Source: an uncultured Acidobacteriota bacterium (GTDB taxonomy: Bacteria; Acidobacteriota; Thermoanaerobaculia; UBA5066). Taken from it: a stretch of 52,547 nt of DNA. Of this stretch, positions 43,500 through 52,179 are shown one piece after another. Location of the stretch: NCBI GenBank assembly GCA_903845115.1, contig CAIMWE010000051.1, forward strand, positions 1 to 52,547. The letters are read 5' to 3'. How positions within the stretch are numbered: the stretch's first letter is position 1; each line of letters opens with the position of its first letter. The position numbers and the translations under genes were made by a program. The notes beneath the pieces were generated by a model that was not told the origin of the DNA, ran no database searches, and worked only from the letters and a program-made list of their open reading frames with translations.

Positions 43500-45290
43500 T
43501 CAGTCGCCTGAGCCCGCGTACAGGGCGTCGATCAGGTCCCGGTACTTCGTGTCGACCACCCGCCGCTTCACGGAGAGCTTCGGCGTCAGCTCTCCCCCCT
43601 CGATCGTGAATTCCGAGGCGATGAGCGCGAACTTCCGGACCATCTGCTCGTGGGGCTTCCCCTTGTTCCAGCGGCTGACGATCTCCTGGAAGAGCGCGAG
43701 GATGCGGGGGTCCGCGATCAGCTCCTCCGGGGTCTTCCCTCCCGCCGCGTTCGCTTCCGCCCAGGCCGACAGCTTCTCCGGGTCCGGGACGAAGAGACAG
43801 GAGAGGAACTTCCGGCGGTCGCCGATCAGGACGGCCTGGGACACGAAGGCCTCGTTCTTGAGGGCGCTCTCGATCGGGGCCGGCGCGATGTTCTTCCCGT
43901 TCGAGTTGACGATCAGCTCCTTCTTCCGGTCGGTGATCTTCAGGAAGCCGTCCTCGTCGATCAGGCCGATGTCGCCGGTGTGGAACCACCCGTCCGGGTC
44001 GATCGCTTCCTTCGTCGCCTCGGGCTTCTTGAAGTAGCCCTTCATCACGTGAGGGCCCCGGGTGAGGATCTCGCCGTCGTCGGCGATCTTCGCCTCGACG
44101 CCCGGCAGGATCCGTCCGACCGTCCCGAGCCGCCAGGCCGACGGACAGTCGACCGCGATCACGGGACTCGTCTCGGTCAGACCGTACCCCTCGTAGATCT
44201 CGATGCCGACCGCCCAGAAGAACTCCGCCAGCTCCTTCGACAGGGGCGCCCCGCCCGAGATCGCGAAGCGGAACCGGCTCCCCATGGCCTCCCGGATCTT
44301 CCCGTAGACCAGCCGGTCGAACACGAAGTGCTGGGCCGCGAGCAGCGCCCCCGGGGTCTGCTTCTTCGCCCTGAGCGCGAGGACTTCCTTGCCCACCTCG
44401 AGGGCCGAGGCGAAGAGCTTCTGCTTGAACGGCGACCCCTTCGCCACCTTCTCCTGGATTCGCGAGTAGACCTTCTCGTAGACGCGGGGCACTGCCCCGA
44501 ACAACGTCGGGTTCACCTCCAGGAGATTGTCCTTCACCTTCTCGAGCGACTCGGCGAACGCGATGGTGGCGCCCCGGTAGTAGTAGCAGTACTCGATCAG
44601 CCGCTCGAAGACGTGGGAGAGCGGGAGGAACGACAGGCCCACGTTGGCCGAGTCGAACGGAAGGATGGAGCAGCCGGCGAGCGTGTTCGAGACGAAGTTG
44701 TTCTGCGTCAGCATCGCGCCCTTCGGCTCGCCGGTCGTCCCGGAGGTGTAGATCAGGGTCGCGAGGTCGTCGGGCATCCTGGCGTCGGCCCGCCGGTCGA
44801 AGGCCGACGGGTCCTTCTCGTACGCCGCCTTGCCGTCCGCCAGGACCGTCGAGTACGGCAGGATCCCGCCGAACGCGACCTCGTCGATGACGACCACGTG
44901 CTTGAGGCCCGGACAGTTCGACTTCGCGTCGAGGACCTTCTGGGCCTGGTCCTGGGTCGAGGCGAACGCCACGACCGAGCCGCTGTCGTTCAGCAGGTAG
45001 TCGGCCTGCGAGGCGACCATCGTCGGGAAGATCGGGACGAGCGGCACGCCGTAGCACTGGCAGGCGAAGTCGATGGTGGACCACTCGGGCCTGTTCTCCG
45101 ACAGGAGGGCGATCCGGTCGCCCGGCTTCACGCCCAGGGTCTCGAGACCGCACGAGAGCCATTTGACCCGCTCGACGAATTCGTTCGACGAGATCGGCAG
45201 CCAGGCTCCGCCCTTCTTGTAGAGATGAAGGTCCGGTTTGTTCAGGCTTTCGAGGTTCCTGAAAATGTCGACCAGCGTCCGAGGCGTCAT
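43500..45290 (-). CDS. fadD: Long-chain acyl-CoA synthetase
   Basis: An AMP-forming ligase that activates fatty acids to acyl-CoA, 596 residues. Motifs are LIYTSGTTGEPKGAMLTQ (P-loop), YEGYGLTETSPV, GWFHTGDIGLIDEDGFLKITDRKKELIVNSNGKNIAP (including the FACS linker), and a C-terminal domain that ends with the catalytic Lys region KLSVKRRVV. The start at 45290 has GGGGAGGG upstream and follows a promoter with a perfect TATAAT. It supplies substrate for the downstream beta-oxidation operon but has its own promoter. Confidence 0.95.
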   Translation of the reverse strand: MTPRTLVDIFRNLESLNKPDLHLYKKGGAWLPISSNEFVERVKWLSCGLETLGVKPGDRIALLSENRPEWSTIDFACQCYGVPLVPIFPTMVASQADYLLNDSGSVVAFASTQDQAQKVLDAKSNCPGLKHVVVIDEVAFGGILPYSTVLADGKAAYEKDPSAFDRRADARMPDDLATLIYTSGTTGEPKGAMLTQNNFVSNTLAGCSILPFDSANVGLSFLPLSHVFERLIEYCYYYRGATIAFAESLEKVKDNLLEVNPTLFGAVPRVYEKVYSRIQEKVAKGSPFKQKLFASALEVGKEVLALRAKKQTPGALLAAQHFVFDRLVYGKIREAMGSRFRFAISGGAPLSKELAEFFWAVGIEIYEGYGLTETSPVIAVDCPSAWRLGTVGRILPGVEAKIADDGEILTRGPHVMKGYFKKPEATKEAIDPDGWFHTGDIGLIDEDGFLKITDRKKELIVNSNGKNIAPAPIESALKNEAFVSQAVLIGDRRKFLSCLFVPDPEKLSAWAEANAAGGKTPEELIADPRILALFQEIVSRWNKGKPHEQMVRKFALIASEFTIEGGELTPKLSVKRRVVDTKYRDLIDALYAGSGD

Positions 45291-45306
45291 CTCACCCTCC
45301 CCAGTA

Positions 45307-45329
45307 TCGAAAAGTCTTTCTCGATTATA
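45307..45329 (-). promoter_or_regulatory. fadD -10 element with adjacent imperfect palindrome
   Basis: A perfect TATAAT (45324-45329, minus strand) is followed directly by TCGAGAAAGACTTTTCGA (45307-45324), an imperfect inverted repeat placed over the expected transcription start. No good -35 is seen 16-18 bases upstream, so an activator or extended recognition may be needed. The palindrome differs from the TetR operator, which suggests separate control of fadD. Confidence 0.5.
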
Positions 45330-45375
45330 GGCAGAGGACCGCCTCCGCGGGCAGCCGAAATGCGAAACTCGGTCC

Positions 45376-46092
45376 ATGAGAGTGGCCCTCGTGACCGGCG
45401 CAGGCAGGAGATTGGGGCGAGAGCTCGCCCTCGGGCTCGGGCGGGCCGGCTTCACCGTGGCGGTCCACTACCGGACCGAGCCCGATTCCGCCCGGAGGAC
45501 CCTGGAGCTCCTCAAGGAGGCTGGGGGCGACGGAGCGGTCTTCCACGCCGACCTCTCGAAGCCGGACGCCGCGAGCCGGCTCTCGTCCAAGGTGGCCTTG
45601 CAGCTGGGCCGTCTGGACGCCCTCGTCCACTCCGCCTCGGTCTGGATCGAGAAGCCGGTGGTCGACGTGACCGGAGCCGACTGGGACCAGACCTTCTCGG
45701 TCGGCCCGCGGGCGGGCTTCTTCCTGGCCCAGGGGGCCGCCGAGGCGCTCGCTTCCTCCGACGGCGCCATCCTCTTCGTGTCGGACGTGGCGGCCACGAA
45801 GGCGTGGCCGCGCCACGTCCCGCACGCCGCCGCCAAGGCGGCCCTGGAAGCCCTCGTCCGGAACCTCGCCGTGGCGCTGGCGCCCCGCGTCCGTGTCAAC
45901 GGCCTCGCCCCGGGGATCGTCCTCCCTCCGGACACTCTCCCGGCCGAGGAGGTCGAGAGGCTGGTGGCCCGGACGCCCCTCCGGCGGATCGTGGCGGTCG
46001 AGGACCTGATCTCCATGGCGCTCGCGCTCGTGGAGAACCGTTCGGTGACCGGCCAGGTCGTCTCGGTCGACGCCGGCCGGTCCGTGGGGTGA
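45376..46092 (+). CDS. Short-chain dehydrogenase, pteridine-reductase-like
   Basis: A 238-residue Rossmann-fold SDR. TGAGRRLGREL at the N-terminus with its Arg pair marks NADPH preference and the pteridine-reductase/FolM-like branch. The NNAG position reads HSAS, the catalytic Ser is in FVSDVAA, and the usual YxxxK reads HAAAK, with His where Tyr is expected and no Tyr close by. RVNGLAPGIVLPP and VTGQVVSVDAGRSVG are standard C-terminal blocks. Either the branch uses His or the activity is altered. It is divergent from fadD. Confidence 0.85.
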   Translation: MRVALVTGAGRRLGRELALGLGRAGFTVAVHYRTEPDSARRTLELLKEAGGDGAVFHADLSKPDAASRLSSKVALQLGRLDALVHSASVWIEKPVVDVTGADWDQTFSVGPRAGFFLAQGAAEALASSDGAILFVSDVAATKAWPRHVPHAAAKAALEALVRNLAVALAPRVRVNGLAPGIVLPPDTLPAEEVERLVARTPLRRIVAVEDLISMALALVENRSVTGQVVSVDAGRSVG

Positions 46093-46116
46093 GGGTCGGG
46101 ACGGCATAATCGAGAC

Positions 46117-47100
46117 GTGACGCGCCCTCCTCTCGCTGTCCCCGCCGTCCTTCTCGCGTTCGCCCTCGTCGCCTGCTCCCGGGGCTCCGCTCCCGAGAAG
46201 CCAGCCGGGTTCCAGGTCGCCCTCCTCACCCCGGGGCCGATCTCCGACGCCGGATGGAACGCCGGAGCGTACGAGGGCCTCCAGGCCATCCGGAAGGAGC
46301 TCGGGGCGTCCGTCTCCCACGTCCAGGTCAAGTCGCCGTCCGAGTTCGAGGAGCAGTTCCGCGCCTACGCCGCGCGCGGCGCGGCCCTCTGCATCGGCCA
46401 CGGCTTCGAGTTCCAGGACGCGGCGGCGCGCGTGGCCAAGGAGTATCCCGCCACCGTCTTCGTGACGACCTCCGGCTCGCGGACGGCCAGGAACCTCGCC
46501 CCGATCGTCTTCGAGCTGGAGGAGGCGACCTATCTCTGCGGCCTGACCGCCGGCAGGATGTCGAAGAGCGCGAAGGCCGGGATGATTGGCGGCGCCGAGC
46601 TCCCGTCGATCAGGTCGACGTTCCTCGCGTTCGAGGCGGGCCTCCGCGCCGGCAACCCCGGGGCGAGCGCCACCGCCGTCTTCACCGGCTCCTTCGAGGA
46701 CGTCGCGGGCGCCAAGACCGCCGCGCTGGCCCTGGCCGACAGGGGGTGCGACTTCCTCTTCCAGAACGCGGACGCCGCGGCTCTCGGGGTCTTCCGCGCC
46801 GCCACCGAACGCGGCCTCTGGACCTTCGGAGCCAACAAGGACCAGAACGCGATCTCCCCCTCCATCCTCGCCTCGGCGGTCATCGACATGCCGCGGGCGT
46901 TCGTGGAGACGGCCCGGATCGTGAAGGAAGGCCGGTTCGACGGAACGCCCATCCGGTACGGCCTCAGGAGCGGCGTGATCTCCTTCGTCTGGAACCCGGC
47001 GGCCCTTTCGCGGGTCCCGGCGCCCGTCGTGGACGAGGTGGCCAGCGTCAAGGAGAAGATCGAGGCCGGCAAGGTGGCCATCCCCCGGGGCAACTTCTAG
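46117..47100 (+). CDS. BMP-family (PnrA-like) substrate-binding lipoprotein
   Basis: A 327-residue periplasmic binding protein anchored by lipidation (signal with lipobox LVAC near residue 20). The BMP/PnrA family binds purine nucleosides for ABC import; motifs seen are TPGPISDAGWNAGAYEGL, GHGFEFQDAAARVAKEYP, GLTAGRMSKSAKAGMIGG and FQNADAAALGVFRAA. No ABC permease or ATPase genes adjoin it, so partners must lie elsewhere or it serves as a receptor. GTG start. With NupC and the salvage enzymes it adds to evidence for nucleoside scavenging. Confidence 0.87.
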   Translation: MTRPPLAVPAVLLAFALVACSRGSAPEKPAGFQVALLTPGPISDAGWNAGAYEGLQAIRKELGASVSHVQVKSPSEFEEQFRAYAARGAALCIGHGFEFQDAAARVAKEYPATVFVTTSGSRTARNLAPIVFELEEATYLCGLTAGRMSKSAKAGMIGGAELPSIRSTFLAFEAGLRAGNPGASATAVFTGSFEDVAGAKTAALALADRGCDFLFQNADAAALGVFRAATERGLWTFGANKDQNAISPSILASAVIDMPRAFVETARIVKEGRFDGTPIRYGLRSGVISFVWNPAALSRVPAPVVDEVASVKEKIEAGKVAIPRGNF

Positions 47101-47125
47101 TGGCGGCAAGGGCGGGGGGGGCGCC

Positions 47126-47890
47126 GTGACGGTCCGGCGCCCGTACTCGGTCCTTTCGGCCCACTACGACGAGGTCTACGCCGTCTGGCGCAGCTTCCTC
47201 TCGACGGCGCGGGACGAGATCCTCAGGTCCCGGAAGGTCTCCTGGGCCACGACGATCGACATCGGCTGCGGAAGCGGCTGGCAGTCGCTCGAGCTCGCCC
47301 GCCGGGGGGCCCGGGTCGTCGCGGTCGACCCGGTCCGGCCGTTCCTCGCGAAGCTCCGGGCCGCCGCCCGCGAGGAACGGCTCGACATCGAGGTGCGGGC
47401 CGGCGCCCTCCCGGATCTCCCGCTCCGCCCGGGCGAGCCGTTCGACTTCGCGATCGCCACCTTCGACGTCCTGAATCACCTCGAGAGGCGGAACGACCTC
47501 CCCCGCGCCTTCAGGTCGGTCCGTTCCGCGCTCCGGGACCGCGGCCACTTCCTGTTCGACCTGAACACGCCGGAGACGATCGAGCTGTTCCCCGAGCACC
47601 ACCGGGTCGTCCGGCTCGACGGCGGCATCCTCTCGGCCGAGAGCGGAGCGTACGACCGGGACAGCGGGGTCGGGACGATCCACCGGGACTGGTTCCTTCC
47701 GCTCCCGGGCCGGCGGGGAACCTGCCGGCGCCTCGTGGAGGAGTACCGCGAGATCGCGTGGGAGGAAGACGAGGTCGTGGCGTCCCTGAAGGATGCCGGC
47801 TTCGCCGTCCGGCTCTTCGCCGACGCCTCTGGATGGATGTCCTTCTCCCCCCCGGGGGCGCGGTGGATCGTCCTGGCGAAGGCGGTGTGA
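47126..47890 (+). CDS. Class I SAM-dependent methyltransferase
   Basis: A 254-residue Rossmann-fold methyltransferase. Motif I is TIDIGCGSGWQSLELA (about residues 43-58), the acidic end of beta-2 is VVAVDPVRPFL, and FDFAIATFDVLNHLE is motif IV/post-I. The C-terminal half carries a beta-rich substrate region like UbiE/Methyltransf_25 members. The substrate is not evident. The GTG start lies 26 bases after the BMP lipoprotein stop, so they may be co-transcribed. Confidence 0.85.
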   Translation: MTVRRPYSVLSAHYDEVYAVWRSFLSTARDEILRSRKVSWATTIDIGCGSGWQSLELARRGARVVAVDPVRPFLAKLRAAAREERLDIEVRAGALPDLPLRPGEPFDFAIATFDVLNHLERRNDLPRAFRSVRSALRDRGHFLFDLNTPETIELFPEHHRVVRLDGGILSAESGAYDRDSGVGTIHRDWFLPLPGRRGTCRRLVEEYREIAWEEDEVVASLKDAGFAVRLFADASGWMSFSPPGARWIVLAKAV

Positions 47891-47898
47891 GCCGGGGC

Positions 47899-48450
47899 CT
47901 ACCTGGGAGGGGCTGCCGTGGCCTGAGGGGCGGGAGTCGGAGCCGGGCTCCCCTTGTCTCCCCTTCCGGCCGAAGCCCCCCGGAACCATCCGCCCCCTCC
48001 GCCGCGATGCTCCTCCGCCCGTTCCTTGCGCCACTCGTCCCGGAGCTCCAGGATCCTCTGCCACTGCTCGTCCGAGAGGACCCCCTTCATCTCCACGATC
48101 ATCAGGGTCCGCGTCTTCCCGAGCCGGGCCTTCGCCTGCTCGAGGGAGTCGGTAGCCGCGACGATCCTCGCCGGCTCGGTGTCCTTCTTCGCCAGCAGCT
48201 CGTCCAGGTCCACCGCCCTCCGGTCGACGTCGGCCTTCAGGTCGATGAACGCGCGCCGGTTCTTCCCGAAGATCTCGTCGAGCCGTTCCTGCTGCTCGGG
48301 CTTGATCTTCAGCCGTTCGACGACCTTCGGCCGCTTCCACCACTTCCCCATCGGCATGTCGGGGAGCTGAGCGAACGCCGGCGCGGCCGAGACGGCGAGC
48401 AGCAGCGCGGCGAGGACCGCCGGCGCGCGAGGGATCGCTCGCAGGGACAT
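47899..48450 (-). CDS. CpxP/Spy-like periplasmic protein
   Basis: 183 residues: a Sec signal peptide ending PAFA, then a long alpha-helical domain with a KIKPEQQERLDEIFGKNRRAF segment and a later LSDEQWQRILELRDEWRKER. This pair matches the two LTxxQ-type repeats of CpxP/Spy and periplasmic heavy-metal-sensor proteins. The C-terminus is Gly/Pro/Ala-rich. It is the third gene of the sigma/anti-sigma/this operon, beginning immediately after the anti-sigma stop, and probably acts as an envelope-stress chaperone or feedback sensor (inference from context). Confidence 0.8.
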   Translation of the reverse strand: MSLRAIPRAPAVLAALLLAVSAAPAFAQLPDMPMGKWWKRPKVVERLKIKPEQQERLDEIFGKNRRAFIDLKADVDRRAVDLDELLAKKDTEPARIVAATDSLEQAKARLGKTRTLMIVEMKGVLSDEQWQRILELRDEWRKERAEEHRGGGGGWFRGASAGRGDKGSPAPTPAPQATAAPPR

Positions 48451-48451
48451 C

Positions 48452-49006
48452 TCAGACCTCCTCGGGGATCAACGGACGGAAGGAGACGTCCTCCGACAGG
48501 GACTGGTCGACTCCCCTGAGGAGCTCGTCGTCCCGCACGTCCACCATGCTCACGAGATCTCTCGAGGCCGCGGCCCGGGGCGCCGCCGCCGTCGAAACGG
48601 CCGGGGCGACCGGCGTCCCGTGCGGCCAGAAGACCGAGATGCCGGCCACCAGCGCCATCGCCGCGGCCAGGCTCGCGGCGGCGATGGCCGGCCGCCGGAC
48701 GGCGCGGGCGGTCCAGCGGAGCGGGAAGGGGGCCAGTCCGGCCGCCTTGCCCGCCTCGTCCTGCACCCGCGAGAGGACCGACTGCCGCTGCTGGGCCCAG
48801 AAACCCGGCGGGATCTCCTCCAGGACGCCGGCCACGGCCCCCTTGTCCAGCAGCCACGCCTCGCGCAGCCGACCGACCTTCTCCTGGCATTCGGGGCAGA
48901 CCGACAGGTGCAGCGGGACGGGCAGGGCCCCCTCGTGGACCGGGAAGACCCGGGCCACGATCTCCTCGCTGGTCAGGTGGCGTCCATGGAATCCTACTGC
49001 GCTCAT
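48452..49006 (-). CDS. Zinc-finger anti-sigma factor
   Basis: 184 residues. The cytoplasmic N-terminus has an HLSVCPEC motif (HxxxCxxC, zinc-binding anti-sigma domain, about residues 33-40). A single membrane helix at about 108-126 and a short periplasmic tail follow. It should sequester the ECF sigma factor encoded just upstream until envelope stress triggers release. Its ATG overlaps the sigma gene stop (ATGA), as is usual for such pairs. Confidence 0.85.
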   Translation of the reverse strand: MSAVGFHGRHLTSEEIVARVFPVHEGALPVPLHLSVCPECQEKVGRLREAWLLDKGAVAGVLEEIPPGFWAQQRQSVLSRVQDEAGKAAGLAPFPLRWTARAVRRPAIAAASLAAAMALVAGISVFWPHGTPVAPAVSTAAAPRAAASRDLVSMVDVRDDELLRGVDQSLSEDVSFRPLIPEEV

Positions 49007-49674
49007 CGCAGGTCCTCCAGCCGTTCGCGGAGCTTCCGGGCCGCCCGGAACAGGTGCGATTTCACGGTGCCCTCGTCGAGCCCCGTCACCTCGCCGATCT
49101 CGGCGATCGATTTCTCTTCGTAGTGCTTCATGACGAACACGGCGCGCTGGCGGGGCGAGAGGTCCACCAGCGCCAGCCCGATCCTCTTCCGGATCTCCCG
49201 CGAGAGGAGGTCGCGCTCGGGCGACGTGCCGTCTCCCGGGTCGAAGGCGGCCGGGATCTCGTCGCCCCCGTCCAGCCCGCCGAGGTCGCCGAAGGCCACG
49301 GCCGGCTTCTTGCGCCGGATCCCGTCCCGCACCGAGTTGATCGCGATCCGCGTGATCCAGGTCTCGAACGCGGCCTCCCCCTTGAAGTCCCGGAGCCCCT
49401 TGAACGCCTTCACGAAGACGTCCTGGGTCGTGGAGTCGGCCTCGGAGGCGTCCCGGACCAGCGTGTAGACGAGCCGGAAGACCCGCTTCTGGTAGGTCCG
49501 GACGAAGTGCTCGAAGAGGTCGACCTCTCCGCGCCGGATCCGCTCGATCAGCGCGGCCTCGCGGGCCCGCTCCACCAGGTTGCCGATCCGCCCCGCCTGA
49601 GCCGGGCCCGGAGCCCTTCTGGTGTCTTTGGTGTCTCTGGGCTCTTCGCCGCTCAAGTTCTCTGGCTCCGGCAT
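49003..49674 (-). CDS. ECF sigma factor (RpoE-like)
   Basis: Sigma region 2 is YQKRVFRLVYTLVRDASEADSTTQDVFVKAFKGL and FETWITRIAINSVRDGIRRKK; region 4 is LSPRQRAVFVMKHYEEKSIAEIGEVTGLDEGTVKSHLFRAARKLRERL. The N-terminal 40 or so residues are low-complexity, so the start is uncertain: GTG at 49719 or ATG at 49674 are both possible, neither with a strong Shine-Dalgarno. It heads the sigma/anti-sigma/CpxP-like operon, most likely an envelope-stress regulon with autoregulation. Confidence 0.9.
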   Translation of the reverse strand: MPEPENLSGEEPRDTKDTRRAPGPAQAGRIGNLVERAREAALIERIRRGEVDLFEHFVRTYQKRVFRLVYTLVRDASEADSTTQDVFVKAFKGLRDFKGEAAFETWITRIAINSVRDGIRRKKPAVAFGDLGGLDGGDEIPAAFDPGDGTSPERDLLSREIRKRIGLALVDLSPRQRAVFVMKHYEEKSIAEIGEVTGLDEGTVKSHLFRAARKLRERLEDLR

Positions 49675-49812
49675 CGCCGCGGCGAAACAGGAAGGGACCG
49701 GAGCTGGGACGTTCCTCACGCCCCGTTAGACGCTCCCGGCCCTTCCCGGTTTACGGGCAGCTGCTTTCGCCCCAGCAGGATACCCCGACTCCCGGCCGGA
49801 GGGAGTCCGGCG

Positions 49813-50535
49813 TCACTTCCGCCAAGGGCGCAGGACCCGCTTCAGGTCGTCCCACACCCGGATGCGGAACCGGAGGAACGAGAGGAGAAGGCGGGCCCCC
49901 GCCGGGGGCGCTTCGGGGGAGAAGTAGCTGTCGAGCAGCAGGTTGCGGTCGACGGCCGAGTTCAGGCCGGGGCGCGCCAGGTCCCGGAGCCGTTTCCAGC
50001 TCCCGAGCGGGCGTTCGAGGATCCGGGCCCGCTCGAGGTCCACGAGCCAGAACCGGGGCTCCCCCTGGTCGGCCGTGACGAGGACGTTGCCGTCGGTGAA
50101 GTCCCGGAAGAAGACCCCGCCGTCGTGGAGAGAGCGGGCCAGCCGCCCCAGGCCTTTCACCACCTGCTCGAACGTCAGCGCGAGCGCCGGGGGGGGCATC
50201 CCCTCCTCGTAGCGGTGCCGGAACCAGGCCCGGACCTGCTCCCCCCCTTCCACCCGCCGGCAGACGAACCAGGTCTCCCCCGGAAAGATCCCGAGAGCGA
50301 GCGGGTCCGGCGTCGGGAGTCCCCTGGACTTCATGGCTCGGGCCGTCTCGAACGACCGCTCCCCCTTCGTCTTTCCGGCGAGCCTCTGTTTCCAGTCGAT
50401 CCGGATCTTCTTGACGACGGCCGGCACGGCGAGGCCTCCGTCGTGGAACAGGGCGTCCACCACCTCGTGCCGGCCCGGATAGCGGCGGCCCCCCTCCGCG
50501 GGGAACTCGAGACGGGCCTCGATCGACTCGATCAT
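49813..50535 (-). CDS. Lipopolysaccharide/Kdo-kinase-like protein (InaA family)
   Basis: A 240-residue protein with a compact kinase fold. The Lys-bearing strand is AVVKKIRID, the catalytic loop is LHDGGVFFRDFTDGNVLV (RD...GN with Phe where KdkA/WaaP proteins have His), and FWLVDLERAR supplies the metal-binding Asp. The InaA/WaaP/KdkA family phosphorylates LPS core sugars at the inner membrane. ATG at 50535 overlaps the GT39-like stop (ATGA), and the pairing with a lipid-linked-sugar transferase supports an envelope-glycolipid role. Confidence 0.8.
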   Translation of the reverse strand: MIESIEARLEFPAEGGRRYPGRHEVVDALFHDGGLAVPAVVKKIRIDWKQRLAGKTKGERSFETARAMKSRGLPTPDPLALGIFPGETWFVCRRVEGGEQVRAWFRHRYEEGMPPPALALTFEQVVKGLGRLARSLHDGGVFFRDFTDGNVLVTADQGEPRFWLVDLERARILERPLGSWKRLRDLARPGLNSAVDRNLLLDSYFSPEAPPAGARLLLSFLRFRIRVWDDLKRVLRPWRK

Positions 50536-52148
50536 CGCGAGAAGAGCTGCGCCACGTCCCCGCCCACCGGCTGCCGGTCGACCACCTTCAGCCCCTTCAG
50601 GAGCGGATCGGTCCAGTTCCGGCTCTCGCTCTCGTCCGCGAGGACGTATCCCGAAGGCGTCCGCCGGAGCCAGGCCGCCAGGTCCGCTTCCTTCTGGAAA
50701 TGCTCCGTGCGCCGCCGCAGCACCAGGATCGGGTAGCAGCGGTACGTCCCGCCGAAGTAGGCCAGGGGTCCGGTTCCCCCGACGAGGGGCGCGATCCGCT
50801 GGTAGAAAGGGCGGCCCGTCTTCAGCGAGTCGATCGCCGGGAAGACCGCCAGGGCGGCGCACGCCTCCGCCGCCGCGAGCCCCGCGGCGAGGGCCAGGAC
50901 GGCGGGGGCCGCCTCCTTCCGGCGCCGGAAGAGGACGACGGCCGTCCCGGCGCCCGCCACCACGAGCGGCAGGGCGACCAGAGGAGCCAGGTTCCGGTAG
51001 GCCGGCGCCTTTCGAGCGGCGACCGGGACGAGGGCGATCCCCGCCCCGAAGACGACGGCCGCAGAGAGGAGGAGATAGCGGCGGACCCAGCGCAGCCCGG
51101 CCCGGCCCTCTCGCTCCAGGGCCACGATCGCAGCGGACGCCAGGACCGCGGCGAACGGGTAGGCCACGAGGAGGTACTTCCCCTGCTTCGACTCCGACGA
51201 CGAGAGGAAGAGGAAGGTCGCCCCCACCACCTGCACAGAGAAGAGGAGCTCCAGGCGGGTCGAGAACAGCCCCCTCGCGGCCAGGACGAACGGAGCCGCG
51301 ATTGCGAGCACGGTCCAGGGGGAGAAGTCGCCCCAGATGCTCTCGCAATAGAACCACCAGGGCTGGATGTGGTCGAACGCGGTGAAGAAGCGGTTCCAGT
51401 TCTGGTTGACGATCAGGTCGTACGTGTAGGCCGGCCCGCCGGCGCGCGAGGCCAGCACGTACCAGGGGACGACGACCGCCGCGAAGACCGCCGCCCCGCG
51501 GAGCGGCGCGAGATCCAGGATCGGGGAGAGCGAGCGCTTCCACACCGCCCGGACGACCGCGACGAGCCCGGTCAGGACGATCGCGAGGGGCCCCTTCGTC
51601 AGGACCGCGAGCGGCAGCAGGAGGTGGAAGGCCCAGACCCACCGCTCCGACCGCACCCGGTCCTCCTCGACCATGAACTCCGCGCAGAGCGCCGCGAACA
51701 CCAGGGCCGAGAACATGGCGTCGGTCTGGAGGAACTGTCCCTGCCAGAAGACGATCGGGGCGACGGCCGTCATCGCCCCTGCCAGCAGCGCCTCGCGCCG
51801 CCCCCCGCGAAGGCCCGCCATCGCGGCCGCCCCGAAGACGAGCGCGGCGGCCCCGAGTGCCGACGGAAGGCGGGTGGCGGCCGGCTGGACGTCGCCGCCG
51901 GAGAGCGGGAGCGTGGCCGCGACCGCCCAGTAGAAGAGGATCGGCTTCTCGGAGTAGGGAACGCCGTTCTGGTAAGGGAGGAGGAAGGACCCCCGCTCCT
52001 TCATCTCGCGGACCGCCTCCGCGAAGTCCGGCTCGTCCGGCGACCAGAAATCGCGGACCGACGCGGCGCCCATGTAGAGGGCGAACGCCGCCGCCGCCAG
52101 GCCGAGCGCCGTCCCCAGGAAACGGTTCTCTTCGGCCCTCGCGTTCAC
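50532..52148 (-). CDS. GT39/ArnT-like membrane glycosyltransferase
   Basis: A roughly 538-residue protein with about twelve membrane segments. The first extracytoplasmic loop carries DFWSPDEPDFAEAVREM, the acidic catalytic motif of GT39/GT83 (ArnT/PMT) enzymes. QFLQTDAMF, LTKGPLA and SESKQGKYLL are further family marks, and the C-terminal 120 residues form a periplasmic domain. It probably transfers a polyprenyl-phosphate sugar to lipid A, core or protein. An ATG at 52181 overlaps the divergent small gene's start; GTG at 52148 avoids this and begins just before the first helix, so I prefer it. Confidence 0.85.
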   Translation of the reverse strand: MNARAEENRFLGTALGLAAAAFALYMGAASVRDFWSPDEPDFAEAVREMKERGSFLLPYQNGVPYSEKPILFYWAVAATLPLSGGDVQPAATRLPSALGAAALVFGAAAMAGLRGGRREALLAGAMTAVAPIVFWQGQFLQTDAMFSALVFAALCAEFMVEEDRVRSERWVWAFHLLLPLAVLTKGPLAIVLTGLVAVVRAVWKRSLSPILDLAPLRGAAVFAAVVVPWYVLASRAGGPAYTYDLIVNQNWNRFFTAFDHIQPWWFYCESIWGDFSPWTVLAIAAPFVLAARGLFSTRLELLFSVQVVGATFLFLSSSESKQGKYLLVAYPFAAVLASAAIVALEREGRAGLRWVRRYLLLSAAVVFGAGIALVPVAARKAPAYRNLAPLVALPLVVAGAGTAVVLFRRRKEAAPAVLALAAGLAAAEACAALAVFPAIDSLKTGRPFYQRIAPLVGGTGPLAYFGGTYRCYPILVLRRRTEHFQKEADLAAWLRRTPSGYVLADESESRNWTDPLLKGLKVVDRQPVGGDVAQLFSR

Positions 52149-52179
52149 TGGTGAGAGGATACGACGCAGAGGAGAGCCC

